A DNA stretch of 37,912 nt, from positions 1-37,912 of the forward strand of contig DASPWT010000191.1 of assembly GCA_035637655.1 (NCBI GenBank), read 5' to 3'. Position numbers and translations under genes: made by a program. Source of the stretch: VBDM01 sp035637655. Lineage in GTDB: Bacteria > Pseudomonadota > Gammaproteobacteria > Burkholderiales > SG8-39. Of this stretch, positions 16,175 to 24,997 are shown piece after piece. How positions within the stretch are numbered: the first letter of the stretch is position 1; each line of letters starts with the position of its first letter. Below the pieces are notes generated by a model. It had not been told where the DNA came from. It was given only the letters and a program-made list of their open reading frames with translations, and did not search any database.

Positions 16175-17932
16175 GTGCCCGCCATCCGCCCGCTGCCCAA
16201 AACGCTCATCAGCCAGATCGCGGCCGGGGAAGTAGTCGATCGGCCGGCGTCGGTGCTGAAGGAGCTCCTCGAAAACAGCCTCGATGCGGGCGCGACCGAT
16301 ATCGGCGTTGCGCTCGCCGAAGGCGGCATCAAGCAGATTCGCGTCGCCGACGACGGCGCCGGCATCGAAAGCGGGGATCTGCCGATGGCATTTGCGCGGC
16401 ACGCGACCAGCAAGATCGCCTCCCTGCACGACCTCGAGCAAGTCCGCTCGCTCGGCTTTCGCGGCGAGGCGCTCGCGAGCATCGCCTCGGTCGCGCGGGT
16501 CGCACTTTCAAGCAGGACGGCGGGAGCGGCCAGCGCTTTTTCCATCGGTGTGGAAGGTGGGAGCATCGGGGCCGTTCAGCCCGCGGCGCACCCGATCGGG
16601 ACGACCGTCGAAGTCAACGACCTCTACTACAACACGCCGGCGCGGCGCAAATTCCTGAAGAGCGGCGCTACGGAGCTCGCTCACTGCGTAGACGCGTTCA
16701 TTCGCGCCGCCTTGTCGCACCACGACGTCACCTTTACCTTGAGGCACAACGGCCGTGTCGTGACACGGCTCGCGCCTTCCGGTCCGGACCACCGGGTCGG
16801 GGGGATGCTCGGTCCGGAGTTCGCCCGGTCGATGCGTCCGATAGAAGCGGACGGCGGCGCCATAAGGCTCTACGGCTTTGCAGGTTCTCCGGCCTTCACC
16901 CGGGCCTCGCGCGACACCCAGTTCGTCTACGTAAACGGCCGGTCCGTTCGGGACAAGCTGATCTCGCATGCGTTGCGCGACGCGTACCGCGATGTCCTTC
17001 ACGGTGAGCGTCATCCCGCCTACGTGTTGTTCCTCGAGATCGATCCGCTCGGAGTGGACGTGAATGTCCATCCGGCCAAGATCGAAGTCCGCTTCCGTGA
17101 CCCACGAGCCGTACATCAGTTCGTGTTCCACGCGGTCGCAAAAGGCCTCTCCGGCACGGCGGCGGAGACCCCGGCTCCCATCGCGGCGCCGGTCGCCCTG
17201 GCGCAATCCGTCCAGCGGCATGTCGGGCAGACCTCACTGGGTCTCGCTCAGCCTGTCGCGAGCTACACCGCGATGTTCGCCGACGCGCGCGCGGCCACGC
17301 AATCCGCGGCACAGAAAGGTTCGGGCGACGATTCGAGCGCGGCCGAGACGCCGCCGCTCGGCTTCGCGATCGCACAGCTGCACGGCATCTATGTCCTCGC
17401 CCAGAACCGAGACGGCCTGATTCTCGTCGACATGCACGCCGCGCACGAGCGCATCCTCTACGAAAGGCTCAAGGCCGCGCTCGATTCGCGCGCGATGAAC
17501 ACGCAGAAGCTGCTCATCCCGTCCACTTTTCATGCCGACCGGCTCGATGTCGCCACGGTCGAGGAGCATGGCACAACGCTCAATCTGCTTGGCTTCGACG
17601 TGGCAGCTATTTCACCGTTCGCACTGGCGGTGCGCGCAGTCCCGTCCATGCTGGCCGACGCCGACGCACCGGAGCTTGCGCGGGCAGTGTTGCGGGACAT
17701 CCGCGAATACGGGGCGAGCCGCGTGCTGACGGAGCGCCGCGACGAGCTGCTGGGAACCATGGCGTGCCACGGCGCGGTGCGCGCCCACAGGGCGCTGACG
17801 ATTGCGGAGATGAACGCCCTGCTCCGCGAGATGGAAGAGACCGAGCGCTCCGGCCAGTGCAACCACGGCCGCCCGACCTGGTATCAAATGAGCCTTGCCG
17901 ATCTAGACAAGCTTTTCATGCGCGGCCGGTAA
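16175..17932 (+). CDS. mutL: DNA mismatch repair protein MutL, endonuclease type
   Basis: Mismatch-repair mediator between MutS and strand removal. It has 585 residues. The GHKL ATPase domain shows ELLENSLDAGA (31-41), DDGAGI (59-64), GFRGEALASI (94-103) and GTTVEVNDLYYNTPARRKF. A variable linker (330-393) precedes the C-terminal dimerisation domain. That domain carries DMHAAHERILYE (419-430), matching the D[MQ]HA-x2-E-x4-E metal site of nicking MutL proteins such as the Neisseria enzyme, together with ACHGAVRAH (530-538) and CNHGRP (562-567). E. coli MutL, which works with MutH, lacks this site. The start is GTG with GGAAGA 8 nt upstream. miaA follows after 4 nt. Confidence 0.95.
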   Translation: MPAIRPLPKTLISQIAAGEVVDRPASVLKELLENSLDAGATDIGVALAEGGIKQIRVADDGAGIESGDLPMAFARHATSKIASLHDLEQVRSLGFRGEALASIASVARVALSSRTAGAASAFSIGVEGGSIGAVQPAAHPIGTTVEVNDLYYNTPARRKFLKSGATELAHCVDAFIRAALSHHDVTFTLRHNGRVVTRLAPSGPDHRVGGMLGPEFARSMRPIEADGGAIRLYGFAGSPAFTRASRDTQFVYVNGRSVRDKLISHALRDAYRDVLHGERHPAYVLFLEIDPLGVDVNVHPAKIEVRFRDPRAVHQFVFHAVAKGLSGTAAETPAPIAAPVALAQSVQRHVGQTSLGLAQPVASYTAMFADARAATQSAAQKGSGDDSSAAETPPLGFAIAQLHGIYVLAQNRDGLILVDMHAAHERILYERLKAALDSRAMNTQKLLIPSTFHADRLDVATVEEHGTTLNLLGFDVAAISPFALAVRAVPSMLADADAPELARAVLRDIREYGASRVLTERRDELLGTMACHGAVRAHRALTIAEMNALLREMEETERSGQCNHGRPTWYQMSLADLDKLFMRGR

Positions 17933-17936
17933 CTCC

Positions 17937-18881
17937 ATGCCCGGCACGGCCCTGCCTCCGGCGATCCTGCTCATGGGCCCGACAGCAAGCGGCAAGTCCC
18001 GGCTCGCGCTCGCGCTCGCGCAAGCGTTTCCAATCGAAATCGTCAGCGTCGATTCGGCGCAGATTTACCGCGGCATGGACATCGGCACGGCGAAGCCCTC
18101 GCTCCCGGAGCGCCGGACGGTACCGCACCACCTGATCGACATCATCGATCCGACCGATGCGTATTCGGCCGCCCGATTCCGCGACGACGCGCTACGCCTC
18201 GTGCAAGACGTCGCGGCGCGCAAGCGCATCCCCCTGCTCGTCGGCGGCACCATGTTGTATTTCAAGGCGTTGCGCGAAGGCCTCTCCGAGCTGCCGGAGT
18301 CCGACACCGAGGTGCGCAGGCGCATCGACGCGGAGGCCGCGGCGCGCGGTTGGCCGGCGCTTCACGCCGAACTTGCCAGAATCGATCCGGACACCGCGGC
18401 GCGGCTCAAGCCCAACGACGCGCAGCGCATCCAGCGCGCGCTCGAGATATTCAGGATTGCCGGCAGGCCGATGTCGAAGCTCCTTGCGCGGCGCGGACGG
18501 GCCGAGCTTCCATTTCGCCCGATTCCGGTCGCACTCGTACCCTACGATCGGGGAGCGCTGCACCGGCGCATCGAGACACGCTTCGACGCGATGCTGAAAA
18601 CTGGGCTGTTGGAAGAGCTGCGCTCGTTGCAAACGCGCTATGCGCTGACCCCTAACCTGCCGTCGATGCGCTGCGTCGGTTATCGTCAGGCTTGGCAGTT
18701 TCTCGACGGCAGCATCGGCGTCGATGAGCTGCGCGACCGTGGAATATTTGCCACGCGCCAACTCGCGAAGCGCCAGCTTACCTGGCTGCGCTCGATGTCA
18801 GACGTCGAAGTCTTCGACTACTTCAAGCCGGGGGTGGAAATGGCGATAGGCCAAAAAATCAAAACCGCGCTCGGCCGCTGA
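17937..18881 (+). CDS. miaA: tRNA dimethylallyltransferase MiaA
   Basis: Transfers dimethylallyl to N6 of A37 in tRNAs that read UNN codons, the first step to ms2i6A. It has 314 residues. Seen: P-loop GPTASGKS (14-21), DSAQIYRGMDIGTAKP (the tRNA- and substrate-binding region, from residue 39), VGGTMLYFKAL, and CVGYRQAWQFLDG toward the C-terminus. It starts 4 nt after mutL, the common mutL-miaA pairing in proteobacteria, and is almost certainly translated from the same message. It is convergent with hppA. hfq, its frequent downstream partner in gammaproteobacteria, is absent here. Confidence 0.96.
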   Translation: MPGTALPPAILLMGPTASGKSRLALALAQAFPIEIVSVDSAQIYRGMDIGTAKPSLPERRTVPHHLIDIIDPTDAYSAARFRDDALRLVQDVAARKRIPLLVGGTMLYFKALREGLSELPESDTEVRRRIDAEAAARGWPALHAELARIDPDTAARLKPNDAQRIQRALEIFRIAGRPMSKLLARRGRAELPFRPIPVALVPYDRGALHRRIETRFDAMLKTGLLEELRSLQTRYALTPNLPSMRCVGYRQAWQFLDGSIGVDELRDRGIFATRQLAKRQLTWLRSMSDVEVFDYFKPGVEMAIGQKIKTALGR

Positions 18882-18913
18882 AAAAGCAAAGGGTGGCCGT
18901 CGCGGCCGCCCTT
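18881..18913 (-). terminator. Terminator downstream of hppA
   Basis: An 11-bp stem (18889-18899 with 18903-18913, one G-U pair, 3-nt loop) is followed on the minus strand by TTTGCTTTTT. The uridine side serves hppA; on the plus strand no T-run follows, so it would stop miaA transcription poorly. Confidence 0.65.
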
Positions 18914-18931
18914 CAGCGCAAACGCCCGCAA

Positions 18932-21004
18932 TCAAACCATCAGCGGCACGATTAAGAGCGCGACGATGTTGATGATCTTGATGAGCGGGTTGACCGCCGG
19001 GCCGGCGGTGTCCTTGTAGGGATCGCCCACGGTATCCCCAGTGACCGCGGCTTTGTGCGCGTCCGAGCCTTTGCCGCCGTGGTGGCCGTCTTCGATGTAT
19101 TTCTTGGCGTTGTCCCAGGCGCCCCCGCCCGTGGTCATCGAGATCGCGACGAAAAGCCCGGTGACGATCGAGCCCATCAGCACGCCGCCGAGCGCTTGCG
19201 GCCCGAGGACCAGACCGACCACGATCGGCACCAGGACGGGAAGCAGCGACGGCACGATCATTTCCTTGATCGCCGCGCGCGTGAGCATGTCCACTGCGAC
19301 GCCGTATTCGGGCTTCCCTGTACCTTCCATGATTCCCCGGATCTCCCTGAACTGCCGGCGCACCTCGATCACCACCGCGCCCGCGGCGCGACCCACTGCT
19401 TCCATCGCCATTGCGCCGAACAGATAGGGCACGAGACCGCCGATAAAGAGGCCGACGATCACCATGTGATCGGACAGGTCGAACGAGAGCGTTTTGCCAG
19501 CGTGATCGAGCGCGTGCGTGTAGTCGGCAAAGAGCACCAGCGCCGCGAGACCTGCCGAACCGATGGCATAACCCTTGGTCACCGCCTTGGTGGTATTGCC
19601 GACGGCGTCCAGCGGATCGGTGATGGCACGGACCGAGTCGGGAAGATCCGCCATTTCGGCGATGCCGCCCGCGTTGTCGGTGATCGGACCGTAGGCGTCC
19701 AGCGCGACGATGATCCCGGTCATCGACAGCATCGAGGTCGCGGCGATGGCGATGCCGTAGAGCCCCGCAAACTTGTAGGCCACAAGGATCGCTGCACACA
19801 CCGCGATCACGGGCAAAGTGGTCGCCTTCATCGATACGCCCAGACCCGCGATGATGTTGGTCGCGTGGCCCGTGGTCGAGGCCTGCGCTACGTGGCGCAC
19901 CGGCGAATATTCGGTCGCGGTGTAGTACTCGGTAATGACCACCATGAGCGCGGTCAGCACCAAACCGACCAGCGCCGCACCCCACAGGTGCCAGATCGTG
20001 ATCATCCGTTGGGCGCCGAGAATCTCGAACGGGACCTCCTTCACCACGTTGCCCATGATCCAGTACGTCACCGGGACAAAGGCGATCGCGGCGAGCACGC
20101 CGGCGACGGTGAGTCCGCGGTAAAGCGCGCTCATGATCTTCTTGCCCGGCTGCGCCTTGACGAACATGCAGCCGATAATGGAAGCGATGATTGATACGCC
20201 CCCCAATGCGAGCGGATAGATGAGCGCGGCGTCGGAAGCGGTCTTGACCATCAGCGCGCCGAGCAGCATCGTGGCGATCAAGGTCACGGCGAAAGTCTCG
20301 AAGAGATCTGCGGCCATGCCTGCACAGTCGCCGACGTTGTCGCCGACGTTGTCGGCGATCACCGCGGGATTGCGCGGATCGTCCTCAGGAATGCCCGCTT
20401 CCACCTTGCCGACCAGGTCCGCGCCGACGTCGGCCCCCTTGGTGAAGATGCCGCCACCGAGCCGAGCGAAGATCGAGATCAGCGACCCGCCGAATCCAAG
20501 ACCCACGAGCGGCTTGATGACATCACTGTAAGCGGCGCCGGGCGCCGCAGAAGTCGCCAGGATCGCGTAATAGCCCGCCACACCAAGCAAGCCGAGGCCC
20601 ACGACGAGGAGGCCCGTGATCGCGCCGCCGCGGAAGGCAAGCGTCAACGCTTCGTTGAGCCCGACGCGGGCGGCCTCAGCGGTGCGCACGTTGGCGCGTA
20701 CCGAGATATTCATTCCGATATAGCCGGTCGCCCCCGACAGGATCGCGCCGACCGCGAATCCCCAAGCGGTCGCCCAGCCGAGACCCGGAACGAGGCCGAT
20801 CACCAAGAACAGGATCACGCCGACGACGCCAATGGTCGTGTACTGGCGGTTCAGGTAGGCCATGGCGCCCGTCTGAATGGCCTGGGCGATCTCGCGCATG
20901 CGGTCGTTGCCGGTGGGTTGCTGCAGGATCCAGGATATTTGCCCGCCCCCGTAGGCAAGCGCCGCTGCGCCGCAGATGAAGGCTAGCCAGAGACCTCCGC
21001 TCAT
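18932..21004 (-). CDS. hppA: Membrane-bound proton-translocating pyrophosphatase, K+-independent type
   Basis: Hydrolyses pyrophosphate and pumps protons out across the inner membrane. It has 690 residues and is almost entirely hydrophobic helices. The active site includes DVGADLVGKVE (192-202) and DNVGDNVGDCAGMAADLFE (218-236), plus a second Asp-rich site around LDAYGPITDNAGG. Lys473 in GNTTKAVTKGYAIGSAG marks the K+-independent class, since K+-dependent enzymes have Ala at that place; this follows published subfamily rules. The start has GGGGAG 8 nt upstream of the ATG. It is next to a PPi-type phosphofructokinase on the same strand but has its own promoter. Confidence 0.96.
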   Translation of the reverse strand: MSGGLWLAFICGAAALAYGGGQISWILQQPTGNDRMREIAQAIQTGAMAYLNRQYTTIGVVGVILFLVIGLVPGLGWATAWGFAVGAILSGATGYIGMNISVRANVRTAEAARVGLNEALTLAFRGGAITGLLVVGLGLLGVAGYYAILATSAAPGAAYSDVIKPLVGLGFGGSLISIFARLGGGIFTKGADVGADLVGKVEAGIPEDDPRNPAVIADNVGDNVGDCAGMAADLFETFAVTLIATMLLGALMVKTASDAALIYPLALGGVSIIASIIGCMFVKAQPGKKIMSALYRGLTVAGVLAAIAFVPVTYWIMGNVVKEVPFEILGAQRMITIWHLWGAALVGLVLTALMVVITEYYTATEYSPVRHVAQASTTGHATNIIAGLGVSMKATTLPVIAVCAAILVAYKFAGLYGIAIAATSMLSMTGIIVALDAYGPITDNAGGIAEMADLPDSVRAITDPLDAVGNTTKAVTKGYAIGSAGLAALVLFADYTHALDHAGKTLSFDLSDHMVIVGLFIGGLVPYLFGAMAMEAVGRAAGAVVIEVRRQFREIRGIMEGTGKPEYGVAVDMLTRAAIKEMIVPSLLPVLVPIVVGLVLGPQALGGVLMGSIVTGLFVAISMTTGGGAWDNAKKYIEDGHHGGKGSDAHKAAVTGDTVGDPYKDTAGPAVNPLIKIINIVALLIVPLMV

Positions 21005-21061
21005 AAATTTCTCCCCTGAATGAGGCCCTTGTCCCAGGCCTGAATGGATGAAAGGCGCGGA

Positions 21062-21070
21062 ATTATAGCA
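21062..21070 (-). promoter_or_regulatory. Extended -10 promoter for hppA
   Basis: Minus strand TGCTATAAT, identical to the rhlE element, lies in the 78-nt gap between the phosphofructokinase gene and hppA. It gives a leader of roughly 50 nt. Confidence 0.55.
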
Positions 21071-21082
21071 GCAGCGAAGAAG

Positions 21083-22342
21083 CTAAAGCCCGAAAGCGCG
21101 AAGCTTCTTGGGAACCGGTGCGTTCTTCAGCTTCACGTAGTCGGGCAATCCGTTTTTGTATGGCGGCGGCGCCTCGCCCTGGATCAGTGGCGAGAGATAG
21201 GTGCGGCATTTGGGCGTGATGTGGAACCCGTCCTCGGTGATGAAATCGCGCGGCATCATCTTTTCCTTGTTGGCGATGTCGGCGAGGCTCGCAACGGCAA
21301 TGCGCCAGCGATAGGGCTTGTTCGAAACGCGCTCGATGATCGGCATCACGGCGTTCCTGCCCGCGATCGCGAGCTTTACCGCGGCCACGCCGAGCTTGTA
21401 GGACTGTTCAACGTCCACTCTGGATGCAATATGGCGGGCGGAGCGCTGCAGGTAGTCGGCGAGCGCCCAGTGATATTTGTAATTCAGACGGTTCTTGACG
21501 AGCTTCGCGATGATCTCGCCTGCGCCGCCCAGTTGCGAATGGCCGAAGGCGTCCTTCAGACCGGTCTCGGAAAGGAATTTCCCCTCTCTGTTGCGCAGAC
21601 CCTCCGACACGGCGATCGCGCAGTAGCCGTCGCGCTCCACGACTTTCTTGACCCGGTCAAGAAATTTCTCCTCGTCGAACTGGATCTCGGGAAAAAGGAG
21701 TATTTGCGGTGCGTCGCCTTCCCGGTCGGCGGCGAGGCCGCAGGCGGCGGTGATCCACCCCGCGTGCCTGCCCATCACTTCCATGACGAAGACCCGTGTC
21801 GAGGTCTTCGACATCGAGGCGACGTCGAAACCCGCTTCGCGGATCGAGGTCGCGACGTATTTCGCGACCGATCCGAAGCCCGGGCAGTTATCGGTGATCG
21901 CAAGATCGTTGTCGACGGTTTTGGGGATACCCACGCAGATCAGCGGGTACCCAAGTTTTTCTCCGACTTGTGAGATTTTCCAGGCGGTGTCCGCGGAATC
22001 GTTGCCGCCGTTATAGAAGAAGTAGCCGATGTCGTGGGCCCGGAAAACTTCGATGAGGCGCTCGTAATGCGCCCGGTTTTCCTCGATGCCTTTGAGCTTG
22101 TATCGGCATGAGCCGAACGCACCGCCCGGCGTGGTCTTGAGCCTTGAGATCGCCGATGCGGGCTCGCGGCTGGTGTCAATCAGGTCCTCTGTGAGCGCGC
22201 CGATGATGCCGTCGCGGCCGGCATAGACCTTGCCGATGCGGTGTCTGTGCTTGCGCGCGGTCTCGATCACGCCCGCGGCACTCGCGTTGATGACGGCGGT
22301 CACCCCGCCTGATTGAGCATAGAACGCATTTTTCGGCTTCAT
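21083..22342 (-). CDS. pfp: 6-phosphofructokinase, pyrophosphate-dependent type
   Basis: Phosphorylates fructose 6-phosphate, most likely with PPi rather than ATP, and reversibly. It has 419 residues. The donor-site motif reads GGND (112-115), and the catalytic loop is PKTVDND (140-146); Asp in the first and Lys in the second are the standard marks of PPi-type enzymes, where ATP enzymes have GGDG and PGTIDND. It also has FVMEVMGRHAGW, the fructose 6-phosphate site. The ATG at 22342 begins MKPKNAFYAQSGG; upstream reading frame into adk is not supported. It follows adk by 13 nt and precedes hppA, a pairing known as a transcription unit in some methylotrophs. Confidence 0.92.
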   Translation of the reverse strand: MKPKNAFYAQSGGVTAVINASAAGVIETARKHRHRIGKVYAGRDGIIGALTEDLIDTSREPASAISRLKTTPGGAFGSCRYKLKGIEENRAHYERLIEVFRAHDIGYFFYNGGNDSADTAWKISQVGEKLGYPLICVGIPKTVDNDLAITDNCPGFGSVAKYVATSIREAGFDVASMSKTSTRVFVMEVMGRHAGWITAACGLAADREGDAPQILLFPEIQFDEEKFLDRVKKVVERDGYCAIAVSEGLRNREGKFLSETGLKDAFGHSQLGGAGEIIAKLVKNRLNYKYHWALADYLQRSARHIASRVDVEQSYKLGVAAVKLAIAGRNAVMPIIERVSNKPYRWRIAVASLADIANKEKMMPRDFITEDGFHITPKCRTYLSPLIQGEAPPPYKNGLPDYVKLKNAPVPKKLRAFGL

Positions 22343-22355
22343 GGCATCGCGTGCG

Positions 22356-23009
22356 TCATTTGAGCGCGGCGAACACCCGATCGCGAATCTCAGCGACCGA
22401 GCCGACGCCCGAGATTTTCCGGTACTTCGGCGCGCGCGCGTCACCCTGCGCGGCCCAATTCGAATAGTAGTCCACCAGCGGCCGCGTCTGCTTCCGGTAG
22501 ACCTCGAGCCGCTTCCTGAGCGTCTCCTCCCTGTCGTCGTCGCGCTGAATCAGCGGTTCGCCCGTAACGTCGTCCTTACCCACTGTCTTCGGCGGATTGA
22601 ATCTGACATGGTAGACGCGGCCCGAGCCGGGATGGACCCGGCGCCCGCTCATCCGTTGAATGATCTCATCCTCGGCTACTTCGATCTCGAGCACAAAGTC
22701 GAGATCGACGCCGGATTCACGCATCGCCGCTGCCTGGGGGATGGTGCGCGGAAAACCGTCGAACAGGTAGCCGTTCTTGCAATCCAGGTGCTTCAGCCGT
22801 TCCTTCACCAACCCGATGATGATGTCGTCGGAAACGAGCTGCCCTGCATCCATGACCTTCTTTGCCGCAAGACCGAGGGGCGTGCCCGCTTTTACCGCGG
22901 CGCGCAGCATGTCCCCTGTCGAGATTTGCGGAATGCGGAAGTGTTCCCTGATGAAGCCCGCTTGGGTGCCTTTACCGGCGCCCGGTGGTCCCAGGAGGAT
23001 GAGCCTCAC
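22356..23009 (-). CDS. adk: Adenylate kinase
   Basis: Interconverts AMP + ATP and 2 ADP. It has 217 residues, the long form with a full LID. P-loop GPPGAGKGT (7-15), AMP-binding STGDMLR (30-36) and DGFPRT (84-89) are present; the LID (about 122-160) begins GRRVHPGSGRVYHV and has no zinc cysteines. The start is GTG at 23009, overlapping the TGA of kdsB as GTGA. Its position between kdsB and the PPi-type phosphofructokinase places it in the exbB-to-pfp run. Confidence 0.97.
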   Translation of the reverse strand: MRLILLGPPGAGKGTQAGFIREHFRIPQISTGDMLRAAVKAGTPLGLAAKKVMDAGQLVSDDIIIGLVKERLKHLDCKNGYLFDGFPRTIPQAAAMRESGVDLDFVLEIEVAEDEIIQRMSGRRVHPGSGRVYHVRFNPPKTVGKDDVTGEPLIQRDDDREETLRKRLEVYRKQTRPLVDYYSNWAAQGDARAPKYRKISGVGSVAEIRDRVFAALK

Positions 23010-23776
23010 GAATGACCCATGTGGTCAAACAGCGCCCGTGCGCGTTCCAGGTCCTCGGCCGTGTCAACGCCGGCGAGCGGCGCATCTTGTCGCACTGCGA
23101 CGGCAATTGCGTAGCCGTGCCAAAGCGCCCGCAGCTGCTCGAGCGCTTCGAATTCTTCAAGCGGCGAGCGTTCGAGCCGCGGATAGGTACGAAGGAAATC
23201 GGCGCGATAGGCATAGATGCCGATGTGTCGGTAACAAGGGAGCCCCTGCGGCAAGGCCCCCGTGGAATCCCCAAAGGCATCCCGGGCCCAGGGCACTGGC
23301 GCTCGGCTGAAATAGCACGCCAATCCGGCATGGTCCAGCACGACTTTGACGACGTTGGGATTGAAAAGCTCGCGCGCGTCCCGGATCGGGTGGCAGGCCG
23401 TGGCCATGGCCGCTTCCGGAGTATCCTCAAGCAGCGTCGCCACCGCACGTATCAGGCCCGGCTCGATCATCGGCTCATCGCCCTGGACATTGACGACCAG
23501 ACTGTCCGCCGCGAGGCCGAGGCGCTCCACGACCTCCGCGATCCGGTCAGTCCCGGTCGCGTGGTCGCCTCGCGTCATGACGGCCCGGTGGCCGTACCGT
23601 TCTACGGCGGCCGCGATGTCACCGTGGTCGGTGGCTACGTATACGTCGCGCGCGCCGCTTTCTCGCGCCCGCTCCGCTACTCGCACGACCATGGGCCTGC
23701 CTCCAATATCGGCGAGCGCCTTTCCGGGAAGCCGGCTGGACGCGAATCGCACCGGGATAATGGCGGTGAAGGACAT
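23006..23776 (-). CDS. kdsB: 3-deoxy-manno-octulosonate cytidylyltransferase (CMP-KDO synthetase)
   Basis: Activates KDO with CTP for lipopolysaccharide core synthesis, releasing PPi. It has 256 residues. Seen: SSRLPGK (13-19, CTP binding), TRGDHATGTDRIAE, NVQGDEP (96-102, metal site) and YRHIGIYAY. The ATG at 23776 gives the family start MSFTAIIPVRFASSRLPGK. There is no ribosome binding site close to it, and TAGAAT ends 7 nt upstream, so an internal leaderless start is possible besides the operon message. It overlaps adk by four bases and lies 29 nt after the Trm112-like gene. Confidence 0.95.
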   Translation of the reverse strand: MSFTAIIPVRFASSRLPGKALADIGGRPMVVRVAERARESGARDVYVATDHGDIAAAVERYGHRAVMTRGDHATGTDRIAEVVERLGLAADSLVVNVQGDEPMIEPGLIRAVATLLEDTPEAAMATACHPIRDARELFNPNVVKVVLDHAGLACYFSRAPVPWARDAFGDSTGALPQGLPCYRHIGIYAYRADFLRTYPRLERSPLEEFEALEQLRALWHGYAIAVAVRQDAPLAGVDTAEDLERARALFDHMGHS

Positions 23777-23783
23777 GCGAAGG

Positions 23784-23789
23784 ATTCTA
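23784..23789 (-). promoter_or_regulatory. Possible -10 element just upstream of kdsB
   Basis: Minus strand TAGAAT (five of six) ends 7 nt before the kdsB ATG, close to the geometry seen at dedA, nadE and xseA. It lies within an apparent operon, so it would be a secondary promoter. Confidence 0.28.
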
Positions 23790-23805
23790 GGCGCTGCCTC
23801 CCCGT

Positions 23806-23991
23806 TTACTCGCTCACTTCTTCCTCGGGGGGCAGCTTTCTCGCCTCCTCCTCGAGCATCACCGGAATATCGTCCCGAACCGGAAACGCGAGGCGGTCGG
23901 CCTTGCAGATGAATTCCGCTTGCGCCCGGCGGTAGACCAGTGGCCCTTTGCAAATCGGGCAGACGAGAATGTCAAGCAGCCGCGAATCCAT
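23806..23991 (-). CDS. Trm112-family small zinc-ribbon protein (YcaR/UPF0434 type)
   Basis: A 61-residue protein starting MDSRLLDILVCPICKGPL. It has the CPxC knuckle (12-15) and a later single Cys in EFICKADRLAFPVRDDIPVML, the usual form of bacterial Trm112-like proteins. Eukaryotic and archaeal Trm112 activates several methyltransferases; the bacterial role is not firmly set. The ATG at 23991 was chosen over a longer frame because it matches the family start and GGAACG lies upstream. It overlaps the end of lpxK by 20 nt, an arrangement (lpxK-Trm112-kdsB) common in proteobacteria. Confidence 0.9.
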   Translation of the reverse strand: MDSRLLDILVCPICKGPLVYRRAQAEFICKADRLAFPVRDDIPVMLEEEARKLPPEEEVSE

Positions 23992-24979
23992 GAATTCGTT
24001 CCAGTATGAGTTCCGCCAAGGCGGAGTCGAGTTCGGCCTCGACTCGCACCGCAATCAGATCGCGCCGGCCGAAGTGGCGGCATTTTACCGCATCCTTTTC
24101 GGTCATCAGCACGAAATCGCAATCGGCGAACTCGAGGTCGGCAGCCCGAAACGCGTGGTGATCCGGAAACGGGTGAGCAGAGAACTCGAGCCCCATGCGC
24201 GAAAGCCCGTCGAAAAACCGCTCGGGATTGCCGATTCCGGCGACCGCGTGCAGTTTTTTTCCGGAAAGCTCCGACTGCGCCAAAGGCGCCCCGTGCCCAT
24301 CGACCCGGTACAGACCCGCCGGCGCGAGCCGCATGCGAAACGCGCCGGGCTTCGGCTCGGCGCCGTTCACGACGGTCGCATCCACGCGGCGACCGGCAGG
24401 CTCACGCAAAGGACCGGCCGGAAGGAGCAAGCCGTTGCCGAAACCGCGCTCATCCTCGACTGCGATCTCGAAATCTCGCTGCAAGCGGTAATGCTGCAAT
24501 CCGTCGTCGGAAAGAATCACGTCGCAGTGAGCATGGGCTGCGAGCAGCGCGCGTGCAGCGGCGGCGCGATCTGCGCCGATCCACACCGGGCATCCCGAAC
24601 GCTCGGCAAGCAGCAAAGGCTCATCGCCGACCTGCGCGGCATCGTCTCGCGCGCTCACCGCGCGAGGTCCAGGTTCGGTGCCGCCGTGCCCCCGGCTGAG
24701 AATTCCGGGGCGCAGCCCCTTCGCGCGCAAGGCTTCGACAAGCGCGAGGATCAGCGGGGTCTTCCCCGTACCCCCGACGGTCAGGTTTCCGACGACGACC
24801 ACCGGAACGTGAAGTCGCACCGAGGGCAGCGCGCCTATGCGAAAGAGCAGACGGCGCAGGGCTACCAGCAGACGAAAGACAAGGCTTATCGGAAACAGCA
24901 GCACCGACACCGGGCTCAGCCGGTACCAGTGACGCGCGGCAAAGCCAGCGGTAAGAAAGGTGGGCCGAGCGGCCTCCAT
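23972..24979 (-). CDS. lpxK: Tetraacyldisaccharide 4'-kinase
   Basis: Inner-membrane-associated kinase that adds the 4'-phosphate in lipid A synthesis. It has 335 residues. An N-terminal hydrophobic helix (about 24-45) anchors it. P-loop GNLTVGGTGKTP (64-75), SRGHGG (95-100), SDDGLQH (157-163) and a C-terminal TEKDAVK are all family marks. It lies 18 nt after exbD and overlaps the Trm112-like gene, within the envelope run. Confidence 0.95.
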   Translation of the reverse strand: MEAARPTFLTAGFAARHWYRLSPVSVLLFPISLVFRLLVALRRLLFRIGALPSVRLHVPVVVVGNLTVGGTGKTPLILALVEALRAKGLRPGILSRGHGGTEPGPRAVSARDDAAQVGDEPLLLAERSGCPVWIGADRAAAARALLAAHAHCDVILSDDGLQHYRLQRDFEIAVEDERGFGNGLLLPAGPLREPAGRRVDATVVNGAEPKPGAFRMRLAPAGLYRVDGHGAPLAQSELSGKKLHAVAGIGNPERFFDGLSRMGLEFSAHPFPDHHAFRAADLEFADCDFVLMTEKDAVKCRHFGRRDLIAVRVEAELDSALAELILERIHGFAAA

Positions 24980-24997
24980 ACGGGCGCGCGCTGCGCG

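Noticed and set aside
18798..20194. Frames at 18798-19985 (minus) and 19055-20194 (plus) across hppA
   Set aside because: Gly/Arg/His-rich composition and no family features; hppA explains the DNA fully.
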